A stretch of DNA of 48,580 nucleotides from Chitinophagaceae bacterium (GCA_947456055.1 CANGSR010000003.1:1-48580); one strand, 5' to 3'. Positions 1 through 10,491 are shown, numbered from the stretch's first letter. The notes: generated by a model from the sequence alone, not told the origin. Made by a program: numbers and translations.

Positions 1-2960
1 CGGAAATAATACTAACAACTGATGGATCACTACTACTCCATGTGCCACCTGCGCTAGCATCGGTAAGCGTTACGGATGAAGAAAGACATACAGCCAGCGA
101 ACCACCTATAACTGCTGGCAATGGGTTAACTTTCACCACAAAAGTTGAAATACAACTTCCCGGCAATGTATAAGTAATAACCGTAGTTCCTGCAGCAACA
201 CCCGTAACAACTCCCGTAGTAGAGACCACTGTGGCAATACCTGTTAATGAAGAACTCCAAGTGCCCACACCAATAGCATTACTGAGGGTAGTAGTTAAAC
301 CCACACAAACAGAATCTGTACCTGTAATAGCTGCAGGAGAAGTATTTACTGTTGCTGTGGCATAAGCTGCGCAACCTGTACCTAGTAAATAAGTAATTGT
401 AGCCGTACCTGCAACTACACCTGTCATAATACCAGTAGTTGACCCTATCGTTGCTACTGTAATATCACTACTGAACCAGCTACCACCCGCAGTGGCATCA
501 GTTAATGTTGAAGTTAGGCCTTCACATACACTTAAAGAACCTCCAATAGCAGCCAATGGGCTTACTAAAACTGTAGCATAAGCTTCACACCCAGTAGGTA
601 AATGATAAGTAATAATTGATGTTCCAAAAGTAACACCAGTCACAACACCAGTTATTACATCCACAGTTGCAACAAAGACATTGCTACTGCTCCAGGTACC
701 ACCTGCAGTTGTATCGAAAAGGTTAGTTGTCAAACCTACACATACACTAAATACACCTGTAATAGGTGATAATGGGAGTACCGTAACGATTATAGTTGCA
801 TCGCAACCTGTAGCTAATTGATAAGATATTGTAGTAGTTCCTGCTGCAACACCAGTAACAACACCAGTTACAGGGTCAACTGTAGCTACTGCCATATCAG
901 TACTTACCCAGGTACCACCAACTACTGTATTACTTAATGTGGTAGTTAACCCGGCACATACTATTGGTGTACCTGTAATTAACTCATAAGGATTAACAAT
1001 AATAGCCTGGTAGGCGGCACAACCTGTAGGTAATAAATAAGTAATGATAGCTGTGCCTGCACTAACTCCAGTAACCACTCCAGTTACCGGGTCAATTGTA
1101 GCTTTTGTAATATTGCTACTAGTCCATGTGCCGCCTGCTACTGCATTTGCCAATGTGATGGTAAATGTTTTACAAACCGAGGTAGGACCTGTAATAGGTA
1201 AAAGAGGATTAACTGTTATTACATAATAACTGGTACAACCTGTAGCTAATGTATAAGTAATGGTAGCAGTAGCTGATGTTACTCCGGTAATAGTTCCCAT
1301 AACAACTCCTGTTGTAGAACCCACAGTTGCAATTGTTATGTCACTACTTGTCCATACACCACCACCTACTGTATCAGCAAGGGTAATATTTTGTCCGGCA
1401 CAAACATTGGTTAGACCAGTAATATTTGAGAAAGGATCAACAGTTGCCGTTGCATAAGCCGCACAACCTGTAGGCAATAAATAAGTAATAACAGTAGTAC
1501 CTGCACCTACACCGGTCATTAATCCTGTTGCTGGGTCAATTATAGCAACAGAAATATCTCCACTTGTCCATATACCACCAGCAGTAGCGCTTGAAAGACT
1601 AGATGTACCGAAACGGCAAATCCTTAAAGTACCTAAAATTGGAGTTAATGGATTCACCAATATTGAGCGGGTCATGATACAACCCGTAGGTAATGTATAT
1701 GTTATAATTGCAGTACCTGGGTTACCACCAGTAACAATACCACTTGATGTACCTATTGATGCTATAGTGCCATCACTACTACTCCAAACACCACCGGCTG
1801 GTAAATCGGTAAGTGTAGTTGACAATGTCTGGCACACATCGGGGCTACCTGCTATAGGTAATGGTAATGGGTTTACCACCAGCGAAGTTGTAGCAATACA
1901 ACCTGTTGGCAGGGTATAAGTAATATTAATATTACCACCTGCTATACCGGTAACTATACCTGTACTAGCATCAATGCTACCTATAGCAGCATTACTACTG
2001 CTCCAGGTACCACCTGTTGAGTCATTACTCAAAGTAGTTGTTAATCCCACACATACATCAAGCGTACCATGTATTACTGATGGGAGTGGATTAACCAATG
2101 TGGTATCTATTATTAAACACCCTGTAGGTAATTTATAAGTAACTATAGTAGTACCTGCTAATACACCTGTTAATATACCAGTTGTAGAACCTATAGTTGC
2201 AATACCGGTAGAACCACTTATCCACCTGCCACCGCTGCTAGCATCGGTTAATGATATAGTTGAAGCCACACATACAGCCCTGCTACCAACAATAGTTGCT
2301 GGTAATGGGTTTACCCTTACCCCTCTGGTTACATAACAAGCACCTGTAGGTATGGTATAGGTAATCAAAGCTGTTCCTGCTGCCACCCCGGTTACAACAC
2401 CACTCACTGGGTCTACACCTGCAGTTGCTGCATCACTACTACTCCATGCTCCCGGAATAGTAACATCACTGTATGTGGTAGTTAGCCCTGCACATACACT
2501 GTCCATCCCCGTTATAGGTGCCGGCAATGGGTCTACCTGCACAATAGTAGTATTGATACAGGAGGTTGGTAGCCTGTAGGTAATAATTGTAGTACCTGCT
2601 GTGATACCTGTTACGATACCGCTAAGGGAACCTATTGTACCTACAGAAAGGTTACTGCTGGTCCAGACACCAACACCAATCCCATCAACATCAGCCAATG
2701 TAGTAGTGCTACCAGCACATACTGTATCAGCACCTGTAGTAGGTGTTGGTAAAGGATTTACTGTAAATGATTTTGTTACATAACATGGGCCTACTACATA
2801 AGTAATTACTGCTGTACCTGCAGAAACTCCGGTTACAATACCTGTAGTACCTATTGTTGCTACTGATGTATTACTACTGCTCCATGTACCGCCAGCAGTT
2901 GCATCTGCCATAGGTGAGCTAGCGGTAGTTAAACCCTGACATACTTGTGCAGCACCTGTA
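1..2960 (-). repeat. Coding tandem BIG_2 repeats, about 14 units of about 210 bp
   Basis: Recurrent DNA words such as 'ccacctgcagt', 'acacctgtaatag', 'ggtaataaataagtaat', 'acaacacc(a/c)gt' once per ~210 bp; conserved GGTWSSS / ITYxLPTGC blocks in translation. Confidence 0.8.
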
Positions 2961-3871
2961 ATACCTGGGGTAGTACAAACTGGTGTAATAGTAATAACAC
3001 CAGGGCCTGAAGTATTACAACCACGTGTATTTATAGAAGTTGAAGTACCATAGTTGGAACCACCGCCACCGCCGGTCCAGTCACCACCGCCGCCACCATG
3101 CCAGCCACCGCCGCCACCGCCACCGGCTGATGCATAACCAGCTGAAATACTAAAGTCACCTGCTGAACCACCTGTACCTAAAGCTATAGAATCACCACGA
3201 AAACCAGGGTTACCAGCACAAGTAGCGCAATAACCACCAATACCATATGTAGTATAAGTACCACCACCACCACCTGTGGTGCCGCTACATCCATGACCAG
3301 CTTCACCAGCAAAGTTGGCAGTAGTACTGCCAAGACCATTACCTCCGCCATCACCGCCACGATCAATATCAGGAGTGCCTGGTACTGCGCAATAAGGGGC
3401 AGCACCGCCGCCGCCGCCTGCTACAATAACCCTATTGGCCAATGTTGTACCACCAACACGTATATCGGAAGCACCACCGCCACCACCACCTGCAAGGTTG
3501 AATGGACCACCATAGTTACCATTGGCACCACCATTATAGCCACCAGCTGCCCTGGCACCAGTTACAGCATCAGCACCCTTACCACCTACAAACAGGTTAA
3601 TTACCTGCCCTGGCACAACAACTAAAGTGTCCTGAATACATCCGCCATAACCAAAACGGTCGGGGTGGCCTGCTTCACTGGAGTTTAATCCACCGCAACC
3701 GCCTTTTGCCACAACATAAAGTTGAGTAATACCTATCGGAACGGTATAAGTCTGCATACCACCTGAATAACTAAATGTAATTGTAGGCGCAACTGACTGT
3801 CCAGTTACGTTCACGGTATAACCCAGAAGGATAACCAGAAGAAGTTTAAGGTAATTGTACATTTGTTTCAT
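1..3871 (-). CDS. Giant secreted/surface protein: signal peptide, glycine-rich N-terminal domain, then about 13 full plus 1 partial BIG_2 (bacterial Ig-like) repeats; C-terminus beyond window
   Basis: Minus strand is open from ATG at 3871 (MKQMYNYLKLLLVILLGYTVNVTGQS...) to window edge with no stop; GGGGGG-rich segment around 3050-3560; repeated 'ITG..VC.GLTTTL....GGTWSSS..ATI...TGVVTGV.AGT..ITY.LPTGC' units of about 70 aa. Absent from the ORF track because it has no stop in the window. Confidence 0.85.
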   Translation of the reverse strand, partial: MKQMYNYLKLLLVILLGYTVNVTGQSVAPTITFSYSGGMQTYTVPIGITQLYVVAKGGCGGLNSSEAGHPDRFGYGGCIQDTLVVVPGQVINLFVGGKGADAVTGARAAGGYNGGANGNYGGPFNLAGGGGGGASDIRVGGTTLANRVIVAGGGGGAAPYCAVPGTPDIDRGGDGGGNGLGSTTANFAGEAGHGCSGTTGGGGGTYTTYGIGGYCATCAGNPGFRGDSIALGTGGSAGDFSISAGYASAGGGGGGGWHGGGGGDWTGGGGGSNYGTSTSINTRGCNTSGPGVITITPVCTTPGITGAAQVCQGLTTASSPMADATAGGTWSSSNTSVATIGTTGIVTGVSAGTAVITYVVGPCYVTKSFTVNPLPTPTTGADTVCAGSTTTLADVDGIGVGVWTSSNLSVGTIGSLSGIVTGITAGTTIITYRLPTSCINTTIVQVDPLPAPITGMDSVCAGLTTTYSDVTIPGAWSSSDAATAGVDPVSGVVTGVAAGTALITYTIPTGACYVTRGVRVNPLPATIVGSRAVCVASTISLTDASSGGRWISGSTGIATIGSTTGILTGVLAGTTIVTYKLPTGCLIIDTTLVNPLPSVIHGTLDVCVGLTTTLSNDSTGGTWSSSNAAIGSIDASTGIVTGIAGGNINITYTLPTGCIATTSLVVNPLPLPIAGSPDVCQTLSTTLTDLPAGGVWSSSDGTIASIGTSSGIVTGGNPGTAIITYTLPTGCIMTRSILVNPLTPILGTLRICRFGTSSLSSATAGGIWTSGDISVAIIDPATGLMTGVGAGTTVITYLLPTGCAAYATATVDPFSNITGLTNVCAGQNITLADTVGGGVWTSSDITIATVGSTTGVVMGTITGVTSATATITYTLATGCTSYYVITVNPLLPITGPTSVCKTFTITLANAVAGGTWTSSNITKATIDPVTGVVTGVSAGTAIITYLLPTGCAAYQAIIVNPYELITGTPIVCAGLTTTLSNTVVGGTWVSTDMAVATVDPVTGVVTGVAAGTTTISYQLATGCDATIIVTVLPLSPITGVFSVCVGLTTNLFDTTAGGTWSSSNVFVATVDVITGVVTGVTFGTSIITYHLPTGCEAYATVLVSPLAAIGGSLSVCEGLTSTLTDATAGGSWFSSDITVATIGSTTGIMTGVVAGTATITYLLGTGCAAYATATVNTSPAAITGTDSVCVGLTTTLSNAIGVGTWSSSLTGIATVVSTTGVVTGVAAGTTVITYTLPGSCISTFVVKVNPLPAVIGGSLAVCLSSSVTLTDASAGGTWSSSDPSVVSIIS

Positions 3872-4639
3872 ATCCCTATAATTAATATTATTTTACTAAA
3901 ATACATTATATACACCATTACAATGCTTTACACTATTAGCTCACCCCCGATTAATACCGGAATTTAACCAATTTTAGCCTAAAACACGAACAATGAAAAC
4001 GACAAAAATACTTATTAACACACCCATTGCGGATATGTTAACAAATACACTGCTCTAAATTAGCAACAATTTTTATAAATTCCATACTATGAGGCAAAAT
4101 AAAATTATCATACAGCACTTTTTCCTAATTTCTATTCCCCATTTCCCCCAATTAATAATTGAAAATTAATATTCCGGAACATGTGGCTTTAAGCCCCAAA
4201 TTGTCATAATATTATAAAATTTTACGGGAAATTTAGCCATCAAACCTGATAATAAAGGCGTATAGAAACGTGTAAATGTTAGGAAAAAGAAATTAAAAAA
4301 CATTCAAAAAGATGGTTTCAAAGAAACCTAAGGATGCTGCCATTGACAAGTAATGTTTTTATGGAATTTGCTACAAAAATCAGATTACCATCGGGAGGCC
4401 TCACCCCTGCCCTCTCTCACACAGAAAAAGCGGGACAGGCTGAATAGGATGCCGTACTCCTGCGTTTATGACAATAAATTTTGGGAGCTTGTGGCAACTA
4501 AGGTGGTAAAAGGATTAGGCTGTTGTTTCACTTTCGACTGTTTTACTTTGAATACCAGTCACAGACTGGGTTATTTAGTAGACACGAGTAATCCTTCGGA
4601 ACACTCGTGCCAGTGGCGATAAGTATTGTTAGCGAAGAT

Positions 4640-4755
4640 TACATAAGTATTATTCTGAGACCACCTGCCAGGATTACAAGCATAAGGAAACCAACTAATA
4701 TATAAGTATAATAGTCGGAGCCATAATATTCCTTCCAGGTAGTTTTCAATTTCAT
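4640..4755 (-). CDS. Possible small single-TM protein (about 38 aa, MKLKTTWKEYYGSDYYTYILVGFLMLVILAGGLRIILM)
   Basis: Short minus-strand ORF with hydrophobic segment; below the ORF-track cutoff; coordinates approximate by about 1 nt. Confidence 0.3.
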
Positions 4756-4904
4756 TAATACGAATGTACCAATAAAATTGAAAATTCCAAAATAATTAGC
4801 TGATAATTAGGGCATTATGTCCGCACACAATTAATATTTTAACAAAAATGCCATCGAATTTTAACCAAAAATTGCAATTTTTAATTTCGCAATTCCCATT
4901 TTAC

Positions 4905-7900
4905 TTAAATATCATCAATTTCTATTACATTTTCATAATCAGGTCTTATCAACTCATACCTCCTCGCAAAATTGCACCAATGGCAGGTTTCCTTACCACA
5001 ACCCTTGTCAAATTCATGATTCATAATACGGCCATAGGTATCTTTTAGTTGGCCCCTTACTATCTCCTCATCTTTGGCAAATACTGGTACCACTATCTGC
5101 TTATACTCCCCGCTTTTGCTTTTTTGTATGTAATCAAACATCCCCAACTTCACATTCCAGTTACGTTCTTCATAATTTTCGAGCAATAGCTTGTAAAATA
5201 CCATCTGCCGCCAATAGTCGCCACCCAATGGTTCCTTCTCATTTGGAGGGGCAGTATTGGCCGATGCCGACTTATCAGGGTCACCGGTTTTATAATCCAC
5301 CACCTTCAGTCCATCACCATAAAGCTCTATACGGTCAATTTTCCCGGTCACCGGCACACCATCCAGTGCATACCGTGGCACCTTAAACTCTATCTCCACA
5401 TCTTTATGGAAGGTATTTACATAATGGTCGTAATATTCGTTAAGCAAACTATGCCCCTGCTCCATTCTGCGGTCGAACTGGATAGAGGTGAAACAGGAAG
5501 CCTCGGAATATAGTGCTGAATTAAAAGAATTGATTACAAATTCCTTATCCGGGAACTCGCCCTTCCTCGCCTTCATTTCCAGGAACATCCGCTCCAGGGC
5601 ATAGTGCACCGCACTACCAAAGGCCAGTGCATCATTTTTCTGGAAGGGCACTTTAAGGATATTCTCGTAATAAAATGCCAGTGGGCAGTGCAGGAATTTC
5701 GACAAGGTGGTATAGCTCATGGTAAACTGCTGCAAGGCACGTTCTATCCATTGGGCATTGGCCATTTTTATCCTAACCTCAGGCACAGGTTGCAATGCCC
5801 AGCCCAGGTGCTCCATTATAGCCCCCGATGCCACGGTCTTTTTTACCCGCTCATCAGGCAGGCTTATCTCATCTATAAATACTGATGTTTCTATAGCCTT
5901 GCCTGCATTATCATTTAGTGCAAAGGACAGATAGAGGTGTTTCTTGGCCCTGGTGAGTGCCACATAAAACAGCCTGCGGGCCACCTCGGTTTTATAGGTT
6001 TTTTCTGAATCATCCTTTGTTAGGGTAATATTATCGGGCATGCGGTATTCATTACCACCACCCCGCTTGCCTTCCCAGAAGTTCTTAGTACAACCTATAA
6101 TGAAAACATATTCAAACTCATTGCCCTTGGCGCCATGGGCAGTGTAGAAATAGACCCCATTATCGTTTTGTACCACCCGCTGCAAAGCCACCGGAATGTT
6201 TTCATCATTCATTTGGCCAATCATCTGCAAGAGCATTACAGGTTTCAGCTTAGAATTGCGCAGATAGCTTTCCTTGACAAACTCAAAGAAAGTATATAAA
6301 ACCTGCAAATCCCATACATGATTGGTTGTCTTTACCAGATGGGCTACTATGCCACTTTCGTGAACTATCTTCTCTATAAGAAGTGGTAGAGGCAGGCTCA
6401 ATTGTTCCCGTTCCCACCTGTCCAGATTATTACCTAGTCTCACCAATGCCTTGGCACTTTTCAGGTCCAGCGATTCTAATAAGAGCGGATTAGAAATCAA
6501 AAACCGCCACCTGATAGGCCCTTTTTCCTTTCGGTTGGTCTGCATATACAGGGCTAGTTGGGCAATATCGGTAGGCTCAATACCATAATAAGGGGTATGC
6601 ATCAATTCAAACAGCACCTCTTCCCCATCAAATGGTTTTTTGCGCTCCATATCCAGGTACTTCAGCACATTCAGTATCTGCTCTATGAGGGGTAGTTCCA
6701 ATACGTTTACGGGTTTCTTTACGTTGAAACCAATACCCTTGCGCTCCAGCAGAGCCATCACATTTTCGGCCTGGCGGTGTTGGGCATAGAGAATGGCAAT
6801 ATCTTTGAGGGCCACACCATTATTTTGCAACCGCTCAATCTCCATCACCAGGTCGGCCTCCTCCTGTAGGATATTATTATATACCGTGATGACAGGTTCT
6901 ATGGTATTATTACCATTGGCAAACCTATCGGCGGCAGCCACTATATTTTTATCCAGTCCCAACTCGTGAAGCTGGTTGATGAGCCTTTGCTCATTGTTCT
7001 GGATAGAGGCCATGGCCTTATTAATAATAGACTGCGATGAGCGGTAGTTGTGGGGCAGAACCACAATATTGATGTTCTCCTTATACCGCTCATAAAAATC
7101 TACAATATTCCTTATCCTCGCCCCCTGAAACTCATAGATGCTCTGATCGTCATCACCCACCACAAAAATATTGGGGTCGTCCCAATAGCTGCACAGGTAG
7201 TTGAGCAGTTCGTTTTGCGAACCGTTGGTATCCTGAAATTCATCGACCAATATAAACTGGTAGCGCTCTTGGTAGCTTTGCAGCAGGGCAATATTTTGGC
7301 TAAAAATATCCAGCACCCAGATAATCATGTCATTGAAATCATACCTGCCGGCTTCCTTCATCCTTGCCTGGTAGTCGCTATACAGCAGGGCAGCAGCCTT
7401 GGTTTCCTGCATTTTGCGGGTTTCCTCGTCAATCTGGTTTTGCTTTACATCCCCTTTCTTGAAACCCTTTACTGCTTTCTTATAGATATACTCCTCCCTG
7501 TTGGGCAGGTCGGCAAGGTAATCATCAATAGACGTGCAAATAAACTCGGGGGTAAGGTGTTCCCGCTTCATTACATCAAACAGGCGGTTGAGTTTATTGG
7601 CATCGAAATAGATATTACCACTCAGTTTCCTGAGGGTATGGCCCGAGGGTAGTTCCTCAAGCATCTTGTATAATAACTCGGTACGCTCCAGGTCACTTAT
7701 TGGTTGCAACGACCGCATACTGAAATACTCACTATTGTTCTGGATAACGGTATTACAAAACCCGTGAAAAGTAAAGATATTCACCTTGTGGGCAGCAGGG
7801 CCTATTATCTGCACCAGGCGGCGACGCATAGAGTTGGTAGCCTCATCGGTATAAGTGAGGCAGAGGATTTCGTGGGGCTGCACCTGTGCCTCACTTCGCA

Positions 7901-8054
7901 GCAGGTTGGCAATACGCATAGCCAGCACCTCGGTCTTACCCGTGCCCGGCCCAGCAATCACCATCACCGCCCCATAAATAGTATCAACCGCCTCACGCTG
8001 CCTTTCATTCAGTTTCTCCAGCCTTATCAAAAACGGATCTTCCCCTAATACCAT
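4905..8054 (-). CDS. ATP-dependent DNA helicase (UvrD/PcrA/RecB-like SF1) fused to C-terminal PD-(D/E)XK nuclease with likely Fe-S cysteines
   Basis: Walker A 'AGPGTGKTEVLAMRI', 'LVDEFQDTN', 'GDDDQSIYEFQGA', 'YFYTAHGAKGNEFEYVF', 'RRLFYVALTRAKKHLYL'; C-term 'YTTLSKFLHCPLAFYYE', 'GSAVHYALE', 'VTGKIDRIELYGDGLKVVDYKTG', 'CGKETCHWCNF'. Confidence 0.92.
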   Translation of the reverse strand: MVLGEDPFLIRLEKLNERQREAVDTIYGAVMVIAGPGTGKTEVLAMRIANLLRSEAQVQPHEILCLTYTDEATNSMRRRLVQIIGPAAHKVNIFTFHGFCNTVIQNNSEYFSMRSLQPISDLERTELLYKMLEELPSGHTLRKLSGNIYFDANKLNRLFDVMKREHLTPEFICTSIDDYLADLPNREEYIYKKAVKGFKKGDVKQNQIDEETRKMQETKAAALLYSDYQARMKEAGRYDFNDMIIWVLDIFSQNIALLQSYQERYQFILVDEFQDTNGSQNELLNYLCSYWDDPNIFVVGDDDQSIYEFQGARIRNIVDFYERYKENINIVVLPHNYRSSQSIINKAMASIQNNEQRLINQLHELGLDKNIVAAADRFANGNNTIEPVITVYNNILQEEADLVMEIERLQNNGVALKDIAILYAQHRQAENVMALLERKGIGFNVKKPVNVLELPLIEQILNVLKYLDMERKKPFDGEEVLFELMHTPYYGIEPTDIAQLALYMQTNRKEKGPIRWRFLISNPLLLESLDLKSAKALVRLGNNLDRWEREQLSLPLPLLIEKIVHESGIVAHLVKTTNHVWDLQVLYTFFEFVKESYLRNSKLKPVMLLQMIGQMNDENIPVALQRVVQNDNGVYFYTAHGAKGNEFEYVFIIGCTKNFWEGKRGGGNEYRMPDNITLTKDDSEKTYKTEVARRLFYVALTRAKKHLYLSFALNDNAGKAIETSVFIDEISLPDERVKKTVASGAIMEHLGWALQPVPEVRIKMANAQWIERALQQFTMSYTTLSKFLHCPLAFYYENILKVPFQKNDALAFGSAVHYALERMFLEMKARKGEFPDKEFVINSFNSALYSEASCFTSIQFDRRMEQGHSLLNEYYDHYVNTFHKDVEIEFKVPRYALDGVPVTGKIDRIELYGDGLKVVDYKTGDPDKSASANTAPPNEKEPLGGDYWRQMVFYKLLLENYEERNWNVKLGMFDYIQKSKSGEYKQIVVPVFAKDEEIVRGQLKDTYGRIMNHEFDKGCGKETCHWCNFARRYELIRPDYENVIEIDDI

Positions 8055-8146
8055 ATACCTTAATAATTAGGACTTGAAGGTAGGTATTGGAGGGGGATTT
8101 TGGAGGGGGTGGGAGAATTTTTGTTTTGGGGGAAAACTATGACTAC

Positions 8147-8557
8147 TCAGGTTAAAATAATTCCTTCCTGTATAGCATACTTTTTGATTAATCTCAATAA
8201 TGGCACAGTATGACTATGGTCGATTTTCATTATTAATTCGAATGCATTTTCATCGGATGTAAAACCGCTATACCGGGATGACCGTGAGCTTTGGAAAAGC
8301 ATGTGGTAAGCATTCCAAACGGCAATTGGAAGTGGCATAGTTGGAGAATTTCTACTATTGGGATTTAGATTATCATTAATATCCTTATGCCTTGTTCCAA
8401 TATTTACACCCTTATGTTTTGCAAGAGCCTGCATGATGTGCAATGCGATATAGAAAGTACAGGTAATCTTCCAATCGAAGAATCTATCCGAAAAATTGGT
8501 GCATAGATTAGAATGAAAATCAGTATTATGCCGAATCTGATTTAGATGCTTAACCAC
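8147..8557 (-). CDS. HEPN-like domain protein, downstream gene of a two-gene locus
   Basis: 'FFDWKITCTFYIALHIMQALAKHKGVNIGTRHKDI...AWNAYHMLFQSSRSSRYSGF' resembles HEPN-type proteins (W.v..FY.alh...H..r...Y..L...S...RY); GTG start 4 nt after the upstream stop. Confidence 0.5.
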   Translation of the reverse strand: MVKHLNQIRHNTDFHSNLCTNFSDRFFDWKITCTFYIALHIMQALAKHKGVNIGTRHKDINDNLNPNSRNSPTMPLPIAVWNAYHMLFQSSRSSRYSGFTSDENAFELIMKIDHSHTVPLLRLIKKYAIQEGIILT

Positions 8558-8561
8558 AGGT

Positions 8562-9065
8562 TCAAATAATTTCTTCTTTAACTGAAATTTTATCCCATAA
8601 TTCTATAGGCACGAATTGAAAATAAATCGGGAATTTCTCTGAAAATTCTAAAGCAGAATAAAACTCAAAAAACTTGTAAAACTTCATTCTGTTAGATGCC
8701 GTATCTTTTTTCAATGAAATACAATAATGCAATTCATTATCAGATAAGTCAGTCCTTGCGGCTTTCAATACCTGCTTCTTTTGATTATAAATATAACCCT
8801 TGGTTGCCCTATCAACAACTTCGGATATCTTATTATCTAAATCAGTACTCATTTTATACAATGCCCCTAATGGGTCATTAAGGAAAGTTAGCACCCCTTG
8901 TGCATATGTTGTTTCAGCACCAAAACTTAACATTTCTGTGCTGTGGTCTATTTCCTTGATAGTATCGCTATGATAATTTTTAGCCAATCCTAAAAACGTA
9001 ATTAAAGCATCATTTGGCTTCAATTCGCTTGGGGAAGTACCTTTATTTGAAATATTTGATGTCAT
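8562..9065 (-). CDS. Hypothetical protein, upstream partner of the HEPN-like gene
   Basis: 167-aa ORF, tightly coupled with 8147..8557 on the same strand. Confidence 0.6.
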   Translation of the reverse strand: MTSNISNKGTSPSELKPNDALITFLGLAKNYHSDTIKEIDHSTEMLSFGAETTYAQGVLTFLNDPLGALYKMSTDLDNKISEVVDRATKGYIYNQKKQVLKAARTDLSDNELHYCISLKKDTASNRMKFYKFFEFYSALEFSEKFPIYFQFVPIELWDKISVKEEII

Positions 9066-9263
9066 GTGATTGTGGATTATAACCTGTGCAAATTCCTGAC
9101 TATTATCCTTTGATTGAATTCATATTTTTATTTTAACGAAACAAATGTTTTACCAATTACCCAACCAAATGTTAGTACAAATGTACATACAAATTTAATA
9201 ACAAAAACTACGCCTCAAAATGTCGATACTAAATACCAAATTATTTCCATATGTTGTCGGTTA

Positions 9264-9452
9264 TTAAATTTCCACAACCTTTTTAGCCATCATCATTTCA
9301 GCAGCCATTATTGCACCCTGCTCTACTTCCTCAATTGAAACCAATTTGACTTTCCCAGATTTATAATCATTATACCTTGATTCCATCTCCTTACAAAAAT
9401 CCTTATCCTAGGCATGAGAATATTGTTGCACTTGTTTGCGTGGTCGTTTCAT
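9264..9452 (-). pseudogene. Relic of addiction-module/antitoxin-type small protein, interrupted by in-frame TAG
   Basis: Minus-strand reading: MKRPRKQVQQYSHA*DKDFCKEMESRYNDYKSGKVKLVSIEEVEQGAIMAAEMMMAKKVVEI*; 'F.KEME.R...Y.SGK.K..S.EEV' resembles addiction-module component (TIGR02574-type) C-termini; internal TAG at 9408-9410. Confidence 0.4.
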
Positions 9453-9467
9453 AAAATTCGGTTTTAA

Positions 9468-10250
9468 CTACACCATCAAAAATTGATCCGCATCCGCCAA
9501 AAACGGTAGGGAGGTGCGCACTTTTTGGAGGGTTTCTTTTTCCAGTGTAATGGTATGGCAGATGGGGGTATGGCTATGCTGCCACAGGGGTTCGCCAAGG
9601 GGGCCAAACACGCTGCTATCGCCGCTATATATATTTCCTTTGGCATCGGTGCCTACACGGTTCACACCTACTACATAGCACATATTTTCTATGGCACGGG
9701 CCTGTAGCAGGGTTTTCCATGCCAGGCTGCGGGCCTGGGGCCAGTTGGCTACATAGAGTAGCACATCATATTGGTCGCCCTGGTTGCGTGCCCATACGGG
9801 GAAGCGGAGGTCGTAACAAATGAGCAGGTTGATGCGCCAGCCATTTACCTGGGCTATGAGGCGGGTATCGCCACGGTGGTAGTGTTTGTCTTCACCTGCA
9901 TAGGCAAAAAGGTGTTTTTTGTCGTAGGTGCCTATGCGGCCATCGGGCTGCACCCACAACATGCGGTTGTAGTATTTGCCATCTTCCTCTATTATCAGGC
10001 TACCACACAGAATACAGCGGTACTTTACAGCCATATCGGCCATCCAGGCCACGGTTTTGCCATCCATGGGTTCGGCAAGGCGTTCGGGGCCCATGCTAAA
10101 ACCCGTACTAAACATTTCGGGCAGCACCACAATATGTTTTGGACCTGTGATACCAGCAATGGTTTCGGTATATTGCTTTAGGTTGGCCTCCTTGTCTTCC
10201 CATACTATATCGGCCTGGATGATAGTAATATGTAATTGTTCGCCTGCCAT
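9468..10250 (-). CDS. Carbon-nitrogen hydrolase, omega-amidase (YafV/Nit2-like)
   Basis: 'VVLPEMFSTGFSM', 'YDKKHLFAYAGE', 'INLLICYDLRFPVWARN' give the Glu-Lys-Cys triad motifs. Confidence 0.9.
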   Translation of the reverse strand: MAGEQLHITIIQADIVWEDKEANLKQYTETIAGITGPKHIVVLPEMFSTGFSMGPERLAEPMDGKTVAWMADMAVKYRCILCGSLIIEEDGKYYNRMLWVQPDGRIGTYDKKHLFAYAGEDKHYHRGDTRLIAQVNGWRINLLICYDLRFPVWARNQGDQYDVLLYVANWPQARSLAWKTLLQARAIENMCYVVGVNRVGTDAKGNIYSGDSSVFGPLGEPLWQHSHTPICHTITLEKETLQKVRTSLPFLADADQFLMV

Positions 10251-10491
10251 AATAGGCTACAAAAATATAATTTTTGGCTATAAATATTGGTATAGGAAAA
10301 GATAAATGGGGCCTTATATATTAAAGGACACATCAGTAAATAATACCCATTAAACCAACTTCATTCGAGATTCCTAGCGGATTTTTATTTTTCCGCTCCA
10401 TAAGTATCATGATCATTTTGAACACGTCTAAGAAGCTACCTTTAATAGCCAGCTCTAGCTCATGATTTTTGGTTTTTCTATTTTATTTTGG

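Noticed and set aside
1044-3625. Plus-strand ORFs 1044, 1260, 1674, 2601, 3293 and minus ORF 3184-3405
   Set aside because: Antisense or out-of-frame shadows of the repetitive BIG_2/Gly-rich gene on the minus strand.
4353-4622. 89-aa plus-strand ORF
   Set aside because: No recognisable domain, promoter or conserved-looking composition; may be chance or decayed sequence.
7050-8048. Plus-strand ORFs 7050-7652 and 7704-8048
   Set aside because: Antisense to the well-supported helicase gene; no recognisable domains.
10340-10470. Short minus-strand open stretch (NHELELAIKGSFLDVFKMIMILMERKNKNPLGISNEVGLMGIIY)
   Set aside because: No start codon context or family recognised; could be a relic but evidence is too weak.
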